NCBI GenBank assembly: GCA_013054445.1 | Contig: JAAMPI010000014.1 | Coordinates: 35,963 to 99,962, forward strand | From: Cudoniella acicularis | Taxonomy: Eukaryota > Ascomycota > Leotiomycetes > Helotiales > Helotiaceae | Direction: 5' to 3' | Length of the DNA stretch: 64,000 nt | Part shown: positions 46,675 to 59,021 of the stretch, piece after piece | How the letters are laid out: every line of letters begins with the position of its first letter | Numbering within the stretch: the first letter of the stretch is position 1 | Made by a program: the position numbers and the translations under genes | The notes under the pieces: generated by a model | Seen by the model: the letters and a program-made list of their open reading frames with translations, nothing else | The model's database searches: none | What the model was told of the DNA's origin: nothing

Positions 46675-49085
46675 TCATGAGAGTTGTACGCAGTCGCCCC
46701 ATTCCACGAGCATCCTCCCAACAAGAATAAAGCCCCATATTGGGGGAATAAAGATCCCAAGAGGAATAAAAACAAGCGCATATAAAAGGCCTTGTGACTC
46801 AAATGGGGGCAATATAGTTATGTTTGGAAGAATTTCCCATAATCTCTTCCAACTGGTTTGCTGCATCCTGTGTATATCTGCGCGCTTGAAGGACTGAGAC
46901 TTACTAGCACTCATAATTATAACGGTGAAGGGAAGCAGAAAGAAGATTTTCAGAAGCTCCAAAGTGCTTAAGAGAGGAAGACAGAACCCGTACAGTCCAC
47001 TTGCAAGCCATGCCATCATAATGCCTCTTTCTGTTGATGAGCTGCCGCCGGCTTGAAATCTAGTTAGCCCGGCGATTAGACCAAAGAAGAGGCCTACTAC
47101 ACATGCTCCGATGCATATCTCAACAAAGACAGCCCATCCCGTTCGTACATTTGTTTTTGTTTTGGCTATCGGTCGAAGAAGATCTTCAAGCTCAGAAATT
47201 GACGCAGCACTCGTTGTTGTTCTGGCTGGCAGTTGGAGCAGCGTGCGAATGTCGGAAATTGACGCGGCCAGGGCTCTCTGCCCGCTTGTTGTCATTTCAG
47301 AATTTGGAGATGGCGCCTTCAATTGCTGAGCCACAGACTCTCCTTCGTTGGTTTTCGTTTTCGGCGGGGCATCGAAGTCGTCCCAACGGAGAAAACGCTG
47401 ACAATTCGGGTAGTAGATTGTAGCCGTTCGGACGGGAATGGGTTCCGCACCCTCATCCAAGCCCATCGGAGCGAGGATGCCTTTCAATGCAAGCTTATAC
47501 AGCATCCAGGCTCGACGCAAGGAGGAGGAAGGATTGGCCTTAAGGCGTTGTTTGTTTTCTTGAATGATTTGCAGTGTGGTAGAAAAGGAACTTTTTCTGC
47601 CACTCGAGCGGGGGCTAGGTCCTCCAACACACTGCGCATGGTGTAAAGGAAGCTTTTACCCAAAGATGGTTGTGGCGCGCTAGGGATCTGAATCTGGTAT
47701 TCGTCTGTTGAATCCAGCGTCTTCGCTAGGACGTCTTGCGGACGCTTCTGTGTTTGACAGCCGTCCATAGGCAGACTATTTTGTGGTAACTGTGTTTCAG
47801 TGCCGTCACTAGGTAATTGTGTTTCAGATTGATCCACAGGCAGAATATTCTGTGCTACATCTGTTTCGGGGTCTTCCGTGGGTGAACTATCGAGTTGGGA
47901 AACAACCTTCAGACGTACAACTTTCGAGTTCTTCGCCGACATCTTCTTCTTCCTCCAAAAACCGGGATCGAGTCGACTGAGGGAATAAATCCCTGTAGTT
48001 GTCAATGTAATCCAATTTGAGAAAGTTTGAATACCTTTCTCGGTGACACCACTCCATGCTGGATCATCGAACTGGACTTGATCCTTTGGTAAGAGAGAGA
48101 TCATCTGCGCTATTTCACCTTCAAATCTTCCGCCAACTCCTTCCGCTTCAACCATAGTCTCGCTGCGAACCATATACAAGCACGGATAGTCGGGAGATAC
48201 CATGTTGCAAATCAAGTTGACAAAGGTCATGACAAGGTATGGGATAACGGTGAGATGATAAGATGCATAGCCCCATCGCTTAATCAAGTCTGGGCGATGT
48301 GAAAGAAGGGTGGTAAAAGCTGCTATGACCTGGATAATCGAGGCTACGGCTTTCAGAATGCTATAGCCTGCACTAATTTCGCTACTTAGACGTGGATCTT
48401 CTTCTGTATTCGAGGCTACTTGGGAAAGTAGATAGGTATTCCGGGGCACTATAGCAAATTCATAGCCCTCTGGAAGGTCTTTTGTGCCGTGTACTCGTGT
48501 CAGTCGTAGATCCACGTGTGATCTGGCCCAGACAGAATCGAAGTGTACCCACTTCGAAGAATTTTCTCGAGCATACGAAGGAAGATAGGTTATCAAATTT
48601 GCTTCTATCAGAGAAGCGCCACGCTCAGGTTGTCTCTCAGGTTCCTCAATCTTCATTTTGTCGTCGTTATTTTCGGGCACTACACCCACGTCAAACTCTT
48701 GGCCCGGTTTGGGTCTCCAATGAGGCGCTCGAACAACCATGCATAGTGCACCTGCTCTGCATGCTTTGTCCACCTCGTTGCGGGCAGACATCGGGAATCG
48801 AATGATGGCGTTTAGTGCACGCAAGAGACCAGACATCGGAAAAAACAACGCCATGATAGCATTACAGGCCTGTACAAGGGAATCGTCCCCTGGACTTGAT
48901 TTGACGGTTGCTGCGTGGGCTAAATAATTCGTGGCGAAGAAGATAATAATGGCTGCGACTGAAGGCCAAGAGTCTTTGGTGATAGGAAGGCACAATATGT
49001 GCTCATTACCATGTTGTGTTGTGCTGTTAGGGACCTGAATAGTTATGTTTGTCAAGAGACGGCTAGGAAGTATGTTGGCCATCAT
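46675..49085 (-). CDS. Polytopic membrane protein of unknown function (junction unresolved)
   Basis: Two overlapping minus-strand frames form one locus: 49085-47484 starting MMANILPSRLL, and a second frame open from about 47660 to 46675. The N-part has about five hydrophobic segments (SVAAIIIFFATNYLAHAA; ILKAVASIIQVIAAF; LTVIPYLVMTFVNLICNM). The C-part has about four (FVEICIGACVVGLFFGLIAG; LYALVFIPLGIFIPPIWGF). A hydrophilic, repetitive DG/ETQLP-type linker separates them. Reading through needs either a 101-nt intron with an AAG acceptor, joining PSLG to ENKQRLKANPSSS, or a one-base correction around 47.57-47.64 kb, which gives SSGRKSSFSTTLQIIQENK. I cannot choose between these. The family is not recognised. 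Expected location is a cellular membrane. Confidence 0.65.
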
Positions 49086-49801
49086 ACGGACAGTCTGAGG
49101 CTGGGCCAGAGAAGCGAAGTGAAGAGTCGGAGGGTAGCATCCAAGCTACATGGGACTGTGACTTACATTATATATCGTATTCGTTATGTTCAGCCTCACC
49201 GGATAGCAAGTATCGCTAGGGGCGGACCTTTTCAGCTGAACTCGGTGGCCCTAAGTGGCTAGCGTAGGAAAATGTAGTGTGGGAATCTATAATTAAGACC
49301 CTTGTTGCTGCATAGGATAAGGGCCACAACTAATAAGGGGTCGTCTGAAGTAAATATAAAAGCCAGCAAGAATAGTATACTTAGCGCTAAGCTTTCTATT
49401 ATAATCTTTAGTAATTTAAAAAATAGGTATTACTAAAAAGAGTCGACGATTATTGACTTAGGGCTGAACTAAACCGAGTCAGCCTTGGTGCTCATAGGCG
49501 AGTAAGGCAGCGCGGCGGGTCGGGGTATAGGTCAGCCTTAGGTCTTGCCGCCTAAGGGGCGCTGGTGCATGAGTGTTAGAGCGGTATCCCCTACGATGCA
49601 CCAGCCTTGTGTAGCGCGACTTTCGCGATATATCATCTGTTGCAAGGCTGGTGGCAGCGTAGGGGATATGAATCTAGTAAGTTGACTTCTAGAAACAGCG
49701 ATAAAACCTATTCAAAGAAAAAATAGATGTGTCTTCAACTGTTTTATTTATCAAGTCGAAATCTAATCGACTAGAAACTTTTCTATCCATATTAAAAGAC
49801 A
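49086..49801. other. Spacer with GC-rich island and hairpin
   Basis: No gene. Contains TA-rich pieces near 49.37-49.44 kb and a GC-rich stretch at about 49.44-49.67 kb that holds a long inverted repeat (listed separately). Confidence 0.5.
49585..49668. repeat. Long imperfect hairpin (about 25-bp arms)
   Basis: Arm 49585-49609 (TATCCCCTACGATGCACC...) is complementary to arm 49643-49668 (...GGTGGCAGCGTAGGGGATA) with about two mismatches and one extra base, separated by 33 nt. An overlapping smaller hairpin pairs GCTGGTGCAT (49561-49570) with ATGCACCAGC (49597-49606). It could be a folded non-coding RNA, a transposon end or a termination signal; nothing identifies it further. Confidence 0.7.
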
Positions 49802-52219
49802 TCACCCCCAATTCATAATAACCTGCTTCTTCCCTTTATTCCCTTTTTTCTTCCCCTTGCCATTCTCCTCTGCGGTGTTGTTCTCGTCAACTGGAGGAGC
49901 CGGTTCTGAACTTGAACTCGCTCCCCAAGAAAAAGAATTACCATTACCGCGTCCCGCATCGCGACGAACCATCCCAGAACCATAGCCAAAAATTGTGCTT
50001 TGTGGCTTCGCAGCCGGTGGTAACGCAGGGAAGGCATCACTTCCCGGGCCCCCTTTTCGGCCGCCTGGAGCAGTAGAAGCAGGTCGAGAAGTTGGGGCTG
50101 ATGATGGATTTGATGGGGGTGCTGAGGGGGGGAGCCACCCATGGTACTGTAGAAACCTTTCCTGTGCCTTGTCTTGTTGCTGACCCTGAAGGCGGAGGTA
50201 AGCCAGGAAATGGATTACTTGATGATGCAAGTCCTGAGGCGGTACCCCAAGATCGAGTCTGTGAGACGGATGAACGTGATGATTGCGCAGTAGAAGATTT
50301 TAGTTTGAGGACACGAGTAGATTTTGGTTTTGGTGGAGCGGCTGAAGAAGATGATGGCGTTGCAGATGTAATGGAGGCCCAGCCGAGAGGTATACTTCCA
50401 CCACTTGTACTACTTGGCCCTGGTAACGATGGATAATCTTCGTTGATAGCTCGCCAATCATTCCATGCTGTTCGTATCGAATCGGCCTTGGCCTTTTCCT
50501 CATATAAATCCGCAATCTCGCGAATCAGTGTCCCCAGAGCGCTGGATGTGGTGTCGGAGAAAAGTGCGAAAAAAGAGTCGATCAGGGCGGGTGCTGAGAG
50601 TGCACCTGTTTGGAAAAAGGAAATGGAATTGCGGAACTGCTGCAGTTTTGTTTGATCATTCTGCAGGAGGGTACTAGCTCGCTCAATGACAACTCTATGG
50701 CGGAGTTGACGAGCTTGCTCCTGAGGTGTGAGATTTCCTTGGGAGATGTCAACGTTTCTAACGGCCTCTGATACAGAATCAACGCTAGAAGAAGGTTGTG
50801 GTACAGTATTGCTTGCAGTTTGACGAGTGCCTGGAGGAGCTCGACTAGGTCCCGGAGTTGGAGTCGACGTCAATTGACCTCCAAATGTCCGTGGGGTTAC
50901 AGATTGAGCACTTTGGATGGCCATCTGCCTTTGGAATGCTTGCTCATCTCGTCGAAGGGGTTGGGCACTTGATGCAGGTATTGGTTCAGCGTTCGGATCT
51001 CTTCCTCTCCCCCTTCCTCGGCCTTCGCGTTGTTCTCGTTGGCTTCCTCCCCCTCTTCGTTCTTGTACGTATGGTGCTCGATAATCAAATGAGCTAATGT
51101 CTACCACTCTCGCATCTCTTCGCACATCCTTCGACAACGAGTTCCCATGCTCCTCCAGTTGATGAGCCTTCAAATCCATCTCCGAGTCGAAAACAATAAA
51201 CTTTTTTTCTAGACACTCTCGGTCAGAACACATGAAATGATCCTTTCTGAAATGGGCTGACAGCGTATCATAGTTGGCGTAGTAATTCGGCTGAGAATTC
51301 CCTTCTCTCCGGTCGCAAAGAAAACACCTCTCGTGCTTTTCCCTACAATGAACATATAGTTCATCAGCACCATAGAATCTCTCCCCACAAAACCTACACA
51401 AAGGATGGCCCTTGAACCCGCTTTGGTCAATAGCTCCAGGATTATCATCTCCTTGCTTCATGTGCTTCCCTAACTCTGCGTCCGTAAACAAGTCTTGTTC
51501 ATGCGTAAAGACCTTCTTATGCCTAGAACATAAATCGCAGATCTTTCTGTGATGTGCGCCCCTGACATGACGATGGAGGTCCGGCCATCCTAGACATGCA
51601 ACATCACAGTCTGCATCAGGACAATTGTATCGTAATAAGAGCCTCGTATCTTCCTCGATATCAGTGTTCTCGTATCGGATGCCAATATTCTGATCGGTAT
51701 TCGCAATATCGCTATCAGCGTAATCTTCAAATCGCTTGGTCGCATCGTCTGTAAATATAACAAACGGAGCAGGAGTCTCAAAGAATGTTAGCATATGTTA
51801 TTATCATCTTGAAAGTCAGAACTTACTCGACAATGGGGACAATCCTTCGTCTTGTACAACGCTCTCATCCTCAACGCGCAAATATGACACGTCCGATGAT
51901 TACACGGCGCAACCGCATTATGGACCACCTCTGACGCGCAAATGAAGCATACTTCCGCCTCAACCTCTTCCTCTTCGCCTTTCCCATCTGCGGCAGCTGG
52001 TTGTGGCTCAACCTTAACTTGGGGTTGCTTTTGTGGTGAAGAGATTCCGCCGCGTCCTCCACCTCCTCTCCGGCCTGTATTATGCGGTAGCGATCGCGGC
52101 TCATTGCCCCTGCTCTGAGAATCTCCGCGCCCTCTTCCCCTTCCTCGTCCTCTCCCTCCTCTGAAGCTATCTCCCCTTGGTCGCTCGTTGGCTGCACCTG
52201 ACGGTCCGTCGGAAGCCAT
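49802..52219 (-). CDS. hel2: Hel2/ZNF598-like RING E3 ubiquitin ligase (ribosome quality control)
   Basis: Exon 1 is 52219-51827; a 50-nt intron with branch site GCTAAC follows; exon 2 is 51776-49802. An RGG-rich N-terminus (GGRGRGRGRGRGD) precedes a RING finger, CFICASEV...CNHRTCHICALRM...CPHC. After the intron come VIFTDDATKRFEDY and a series of C2H2-type zinc fingers (CPDADCDVACLGWPDLHRHV; CRFCGERFYGADELYVHC; CFLCDRREG). This order is characteristic of Hel2/ZNF598, which ubiquitinates 40S proteins on collided ribosomes. The middle is Pro/Ser-rich and the tail is Lys/Gly-rich (NGKGKKKGNKGKKQV). Near the C-terminus the frame breaks: with one C fewer in the seven-C run (50126-50132, Gs on the plus strand) it reads VAPPSAPPSNPSS and continues to the natural end, about 788 residues. 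The break is probably a homopolymer error. Confidence 0.9.
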
Positions 52220-52933
52220 TGTGCTTATTTTTGTGTTGGTCTCGGTTGAATTGGTTGTCTCCAGTGTGCTCGTGGGTTTTCCTTGCAGACAGATGCAAAT
52301 GCGATCTCTGTTCACGGGAGGGTCGATGTGGTTGGCAGAAATGAAGCTGTTTGCTTGATGTCGAGAGCTACCACGCGGTTAATTTTATGGAGGTTGAGTG
52401 GAAAGGAGTGGTGGGGCAAGCGACGGAGCGAAGCGAGGCCGACCCCGCGGAAGGCTGACTAACCAGGGGCTATGAGTCTTTCTGACAAACTAATAAGGTG
52501 GCGCAGAGCGGTAGGGAGTCAATTAGAAACCAAGCTGAAATAGGAGTCATTTTTATGTGAATCATATTCATTTTTGTAAAAGAGCCTGTCTCTCTTGCGC
52601 TTTAGCTGTACACAGGAAGAAGAAGCCCATGATCCATGCCGCGACTAACCAAATGCTTCACTTCATTTTCAAAGATCATCGTCTCATCCGCGTTAACTCA
52701 AGGTCATCCACTCACTTGCGCCACTTGCCAGCAGCTATGCCATACCATGCATACCGTAAAGTCGATGATTTTCCCAATTGCATGGGCTACATCAAAAGCA
52801 ATTACGTCGAAACGCCGTGAACCCATATACCCTGGTCAATAAATATTTTCCCTGATCAGCCATATAACACCCAGCTTTTCTCGAAATTGAGAGTTGGGAT
52901 GGAAATCACAGGCCGAAACAGAATAGAGACTGA
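52220..52933. other. Spacer between Hel2-like start and SWIB gene end
   Basis: About 700 bp holding the Hel2-like promoter and the 3' end of the SWIB gene. Plus-strand frames (52557-52842) have no motif. Confidence 0.55.
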
Positions 52934-53980
52934 TCATTCTTCCTCGATCGGGTAGAGTTGATTGCCAAGAATCTTGTTCATTGTAAACATGTGAACTTTA
53001 TCCTGCTTGAAGACGAGTTGTAATTTCGAGTCGCATAAAATCTGGCGCTTGTCTGTGGGATCTTGGAGATCATTTCCTTTGATGTACTCCCATATTTTCT
53101 TGACAACTTGAGGGCGTGACAGCTAGACAGTCCAAATTAGCATGTCATTCAGGGGAAATAGTTTCGAAGGGATCTTACAGTAGGTTCTCCAACCAGATCC
53201 GCCAAAGGTGCTGAAAGGTGATACTTTTTCTGTCAAACATTAGCATCTGATATATGGGTCGGTAGACAGGCAGTAACTTACATGGAATCCACCCTTCTTT
53301 TCTTTCTCCTTGACCTCGCCATTGCTGTCCAACTCTAGCTCGCTATCCTCATCCTTCTTGATCTTCTTTGCCGACTTCTTCTTTGGTGCCTTCTTCCGAA
53401 TAGGCGTTCTTTTGTTTCCCGCCCCCCGAGTTGGTCTCGCCCTACTGTTCTCCTGTGCCTGAAGCATAGCAGCCAACTTGGCATCGTCTACCGGCTTGGT
53501 CTGTTTCCGCTTCTTCTTCGGGGGGCCTGCATCCTTCACATCGGACTCCTCATCTGCATCTGACTCCTCGTGTTTACTGGCAGAAGGGGTTGATATTCCA
53601 CGACTACTATCTGCGCTTGATGGTGTAGCCTCAGCTTTGATCTTGTCTGCCTGTGTATGATAGCCATTGGTGGAGGGTGGTGTAGGCACGGCCTGTTCGG
53701 TGGTAGGTACGGGGATGTTGTTCGCAGTTTGGGAGGCACGATCGAAGCGCTCAAGAATTAGGTCTTGAACCGCATTCTAGAATTAAATATTAGCTATGCG
53801 CAATTGTGTAGAAGAGCTAATTCCCACCTTCTTGTCAGAGAGGTCAACACCAATCTGCTCTGCAAGGCCTTTGCGGATTTGCTTTGCGGAAATGGTTTGC
53901 AGATCACCAGTGGCTAAGATGTTGTCGATGATCGCAGAATATTGAGCTCTCTCCGCGGGAAGCACTGTTATCTTTAGCAT
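52934..53980 (-). CDS. DEK_C and SWIB/MDM2 domain chromatin protein (Uaf30/Tri1-like)
   Basis: Four exons: 53980-53828, 53776-53282, 53229-53179, 53122-52934, encoding 295 residues. Introns are 51-56 nt with branch motifs such as GCTAAT. The N-terminus (ERAQYSAIIDNIL...ISAKQIRKGLAEQ...VQDLILERFDR) fits a DEK C-terminal-type domain. A long Lys/Ser/Asp-rich middle has nuclear-localisation-like PPKKKRK and KKAPKKKSAKKIKK. The last 80 residues are a SWIB domain: KYHLSAPLADLVGEPTLSRPQ, then VKKIWEYIKGNDLQDPTDKR, then ending in FKQDKVHMFTMNKILGNQLYPI. This domain order is that of yeast Uaf30/Tri1, which act in RNA polymerase I upstream activation or chromatin binding. The start ATG at 53980 is the only good one, though a short upstream exon cannot be excluded. 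Confidence 0.92.
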
Positions 53981-56925
53981 GTTATACCTCTACTGAGGTT
54001 GGGGGCCATACAAGGGAGTGACATCTTGCGCAACGAGGTGAAGGTCGGAAGATACTGAGGGATTGTATTCCTTGATCAGAAGGATTGTGCTACTCTCTGT
54101 TCGAAGTTGAGTAAGCTACTGTAACATAACAAGCTCCTGAAGAGAACGTTGACCATACTAAAGAATTGGGTTCGCGCGCTCAATGGGGGCGCTCTCAATA
54201 GGCAAGGTAAGGTGGTCAAAGATGAAGTTGCACTACTAACCTTGTGTTTGCTGAAAGCTTGCCCGACTACTATCGCTGTCGCATCGCAAACAGTTTCTCT
54301 TGAAGTATTAACCTTTCTTTCAAGAGCAATTGCAGTATCACAAGGAATGCAACTGTTAAGGTGTCAGAGTTGCAGCCGGGTTCTGACCTCCGCGTGGCTC
54401 GCCTGATCACCATGATGTGGCTGGAAATTCAGCCACATGCAAGATCCCTGAACGACATGAAAGAAACTCAAAATGCACGACAGATCTTCTTTCAATCACA
54501 ACAAGGTGTTGTGAAAACAATTAAAGGACTCTTATATTGAAGTGTGCGTTTTTAAGCATCTACGCTTGCTTAGTGGGAACTCCCTAGATTATGAAGTCAT
54601 GTTTCCTTTTCTCGCGAGTTACGAACTCATATTTCAAGCGGAGTATGAATCCTCAAAACTCGGGAACTGCCTCCTTTACAGGCTGAAAAAGCCGGAGGGC
54701 TTCTCTAGTTCAAGATTCTACTGTAGTTTATCAAATTTCAAAGAGCCGAACCAAGAACTGAAATGAAATATCCAGTATCTGCTCTTCCGCTCATTGCCTC
54801 AGGCCAGACCTCCCCTATCAAAGTTTTCAAAAAGAGCAATTTCTATAGGTTAGTTCATTTTGAAATATATAGAACGACTATTTTAGCGCTTTTGCGCAGT
54901 TAAAGTTACTTTTATATTGCTAGGCAGCGTCCAGAACCATTCCCCTTCGTGAGAGGCTAGTTACGTGCCGTTGTCCTCTACTTTTATACTTTCAACTGCC
55001 TAGGTAGGCATAAAAGCTCCTAGGCCAGCTTAGGGACGACTCTTACTTCACTCGAAACACTTTGGTTGATCATCAAAGTCCTGAATTTGACACGGTTGTT
55101 CGCTCGCAAATTGCAGTCGATGTGCTCTGTGCCTAGAGACAATTGCTCTCAGCTTACATGAGGCAAGTGCTTTTTAGTTCTTGGTCCGGAATACTATCGC
55201 TTACAGTTATTAAACTTGGGGATTCGAAAGTTGTATTGCTGTCAGATACTAAGTTTGGTTGTCGCGCTAAAAATTCAGTTGCATCATGCATGTTGAGTGA
55301 GAAGAAGGCATAGAGGTTCCGCAGAATAGCAGTCAGTGTCAAAAGTCCTCTCATACAAAGATGGCGCTTCAACTCCAGCGAAACATATTAATTTCGTCCG
55401 AGAAAGAGAATTCTAAACACCGCACCCAACTTGCGACTCTTTCCGATTAGTTTCTATATCCTGGTACTATATCAGTGATTGAGCGGTCGTTATTTATATA
55501 GTTATACCCGTACCTTTTATCCATTCACTTCCACAATACAACAGAACAGTTTGTCAGAAATCATATCCCAGTGAATGCCGCAACTCCAATTAACAACAAC
55601 TATCACCGTTCGCGCTTAGACTCCTTGCTTCGAAACCCAGCAAGTGGCCTCGAGGTCGAAGATATAAAAAGTCCTAATCTCTTCATAGCTGTCCCTATAC
55701 GCTATTCGGACCAGAGCTTGTGGAATAGATGTTACTTCGCTGCAAAGAAGCCCCAAGGCGCAGACTTGCCTTGCAGTTTGAGTTTCCTATAGTGTTTTCT
55801 GCACTACTAGATCTTCACGAGGTGACACCAGAGTCTTAACAGGCTTGGTCGACATCTAACTCTTCCATCTATACGACTTTGTCATAATCTACACAACGAA
55901 TGAATATCTCGTAACCAAACGACTTTCTCAATTACAGGAAATTAAACTCTCCTGCGAACGAACGATCAACCGACCGAACGAACTTCAAGCTTTCACATCC
56001 CTATCCCTCCTCAAAATCCAAACCCTAAATACTCAATCAAAATTCTATCCTCCCATCCGAAACTAGAAGAAGCAGCGCAGCACCTCCCTTCCCATCCGTC
56101 CTCATAAATAAGGCGCCGCAGCCGGGAAATTCGGCATTTCTTGCATCCTTTGTAAATGAGCAATGAATTTTGCACGCGAGGAAGGAAAACTTCTTTTATA
56201 CCCGCAACCTACATCATAGAAATTCACTTGCCATTGTATTTAGGCTACCATAAAATCCCAAGTATTCACCGCATGCATATACGAAGCCTCCATTTTTAAA
56301 GACTCCTTGCCCATTCTTGATAATGTCATCTTTCAACTAAACAGCCATCAACGCCCTGTAACCCCCTCAAGAAACCCACCCATCTCCCTCATCCCACAGA
56401 CTCTCACCCACTCAGCCGCCGTCCGACATCCCCCAAGTCAGCACCCAACTCCAACAACACCCTCACCCTAACCCTCTTCACCGCACTACCTACACCTCGG
56501 ATTAGCATCCACCCCCTCCCAAGTCTCCCGACCAACAGCCGTATAACACCAACACACTACCAACACTTGATAGTATTAGGAGGAATCGGGGTTTTTTACT
56601 AGAACATGCGCAGGTTCAGGAATCACTGGACGAAGATACCATATAATGGCCTTGAAAAGGAGAGAACGTTGTGTTAAGGAGGGATACACTGTTCTGGACT
56701 TCCGGTTCGTTCTCATAGAAGAGGTTATAGCACCGCCGGTTGTGGCACTCCAAGATAAAGGTAGAGATCAGATCTAGATGAAGACTACCAACCTTCGACA
56801 GAAAATGGCAACCCTTTTTTATCCATAAATGCCCTTGAATATATATTTGTCTGATATAAATCCCTTTCCATTCTATTTTTTGGCCCAACCCAACGCTATC
56901 GCCCCACTGATCCAACCTATACTCC
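53981..56925. other. Long spacer without supported genes
   Basis: About 2.9 kb. Small plus-strand frames at 54149-54406, 54542-54766 and 55571-55792 have no motifs, splice context or composition bias. AT-rich patches occur at 54.8-55.0 kb. The part from 56.58 to 56.93 kb is probably the 3' untranslated region of the antiporter gene, whose stop is at 56926. A C-rich tract around 56.35-56.55 kb is of unknown meaning. Confidence 0.5.
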
Positions 56926-58415
56926 CTATACACGCCCTACCAAGCTAGCCTCAGGCGTCGCCGTCACTTCAGCCGAGCCAGTCTTCGGATTCGGATAATA
57001 AAACGCCGCCACAGCAATAATACAATAAATAATAACACACAACGCGCCTTCCAAATAATTAGATTTTTGATCCCTCAAGAAATTCCCCACAACCACAATC
57101 GAAAGGATCAACACAATAATATCAAATAACTCAAAATGTAAGTCCATGGGTTTCCGAAGACCCCAACCAACAAGGACCACGAGAGGAGCATTGAAAAGAG
57201 CGGTTTGGATAGTGGCACCGAGGACATGGGACAGAGCAAAGTTCATCTGGTTATCCCATGCTTCGTCCACAGCTGTGAGATGTTCTGCGGCTTTCTCTAC
57301 GAGTGGGACGAGGATGAGACCAACGAAGGCGTCCGAGACGCCACGTTCTTCGACAAGGAAAGGTATTTGCTCAACTAGAGCGATGGAGATAAGGGTGACG
57401 AGAGCGATGGAAATTGAAAGCGCGACGACGCATTCCGTGAAGGTAAGTTTTGGTTTATGGACATCTTTGTGGCGGTCTTTGTCGTTGAGTTCGTCTGTTT
57501 CGAGAATGGCGTCGTAAATACCATGGTGTGTTCGGACGTTGAAGAATACGTAGATGGCATATGCAACTATGAGGAAAATTGAGGCTATGCGGGAAATGGA
57601 TAGAACATTGGCTGTGAGTTCTTCTGCGGTGGCGTTGACGGTGGCGTCGCCCTGAAGAGCAATATAGAAGGCAGTTGGTACAGATAACCCGAGGCCACTA
57701 GGAGCCTGTCAGCAAAATTACAATGAAAAGATGATTTAGGGTATGCTTACGCTGTCAAGAGGAGGCCGTTTCCGACTTCACTGACGGCCTCCTCAAACTC
57801 TTGTTCCGAGTGTCGTATACCACCAGCAAAAAAGCACATACCTAGACAAAGTAGCAATGTGGCTAAGATAGAACCCAAAATTGCTGCTTGAATAACCTTA
57901 TACTGGTCCTGATTCAACAGGACCATGAAGAGAACAATTTCAACAAGAGAACCGAGTGTTGTTTCCAATAAAATGCCCAATACTCGAGGTAATTTCCTGG
58001 CCAACTCCTGTCCAGCAAATCCGATCAAATTGGCACAAGGGACCATAGCAATGTAGTTCAAAACAAAAATTGCTAAATACAAATCCATTCGAGCGTATCG
58101 AATCACAACTGCTGCTGGAACGACAGGCCAGAGAAGGTTGACGGCCCGGGACACGTCGCTTGTGGAAGACCAGACAATCTTTAAGAATTGAATCGGGTGT
58201 ATCCCTCTCCTCCCACTCTCCCCTTCCGGTGCAATGTATTTGGTAACCCTCTGTCCATTATTGTTGGCTTGATGCGTCGGCAGAATTTGTCCTTTCTCGG
58301 GAGGAGTATGTGCGTTTTCGGGCACGTGAGGAGGCGTCGACGCCTTCAATTCGATATCCTGCGGTTCGGAGGAGACGCCTTCGGTCTTAGGGTTTCGATG
58401 GAAGAGGCTGCCCAT
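56926..58415 (-). CDS. CaCA-family Ca2+/H+ antiporter-like protein (VCX1/CAX group)
   Basis: Two exons: 58415-57751 and 57697-56926, with a 53-nt intron ending CCTAG, encode 478 residues starting MGSLFHRNP. A hydrophilic N-terminus of about 90 residues precedes about eleven membrane helices in two halves. The inverted alpha-repeats are recognisable as TTLGSLVEIVLFMVLL (first half) and LVPLVEKAAEHLTAVDEAW (second half). An acidic run in the central loop (EQEFEEAVSE) matches the usual location of the acidic segment in CAX proteins. In canonical Vcx1 these repeats carry GNxxE; here the Glu is kept but Gly-Asn is replaced (GSLVE, EKAAE). Expected role is vacuolar or internal-membrane Ca2+/H+ exchange, but the altered sites make the ion uncertain. 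Confidence 0.88.
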
Positions 58416-59021
58416 ATTTTCTACTCCCACGGGCTTCTCGATTCGTTTTCGGTTTCCTTCTCGTCCCTGATGCGCTGGAAGTCGGAATCTGATCTCGTAA
58501 GTCGATAACAAAGATCAGCTACTCCTGTATCTCGGTACAGAGTAACCAAGAATGTAATTGAAGCAAACGAAGAAGATGACAACAGGAAATCTAATGAGAT
58601 CTTTGCTTCTAAAATGGGGCTGAAAACGCCAAGTCGCTTCCAAGCCTTGGCGATGACATTCTTACCAGTCCACTGTCATCCTTTAGTGGAGTCAAGGCTT
58701 TCATGGCGTGGCCAAGCACCATCGAAAGCAAAAACAAGACCATCGTACACTTGTCAAGAGTTATGGCGTGTTGTTCGTCGTTGTTTGTGAAGGTTACAAA
58801 TTTCGGTAATTTGGAAGTTCTCGGGAGCTCCCTGGTCTAAAAAAAAGAATGGTGGGGAAGCTCCAGAAATGTGGGGCCTCAGCCCTGCGATGCTTGCACG
58901 TGTTTTTTTTTCTTTTTTTCATGTGACCGACCCCTTCAATTCAACATCCCCCCTTGCCATCTCACTCATAACATAAAACCACAATTCAAGGGCCCAAAAA
59001 GCTTGTCTTTTACTCCTCTTC
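58416..59021. other. Spacer upstream of antiporter gene
   Basis: 606 bp with the antiporter promoter and the 3' flank of the neighbouring gene; T-rich and C-rich tracts at 58.90-59.05 kb. A 5' untranslated exon could lie here. No other gene. Confidence 0.5.

Noticed and set aside
55571..55792. 73-codon plus-strand frame
   Set aside because: No recognisable motif or codon bias; intergenic sequence between SWIB and antiporter genes.
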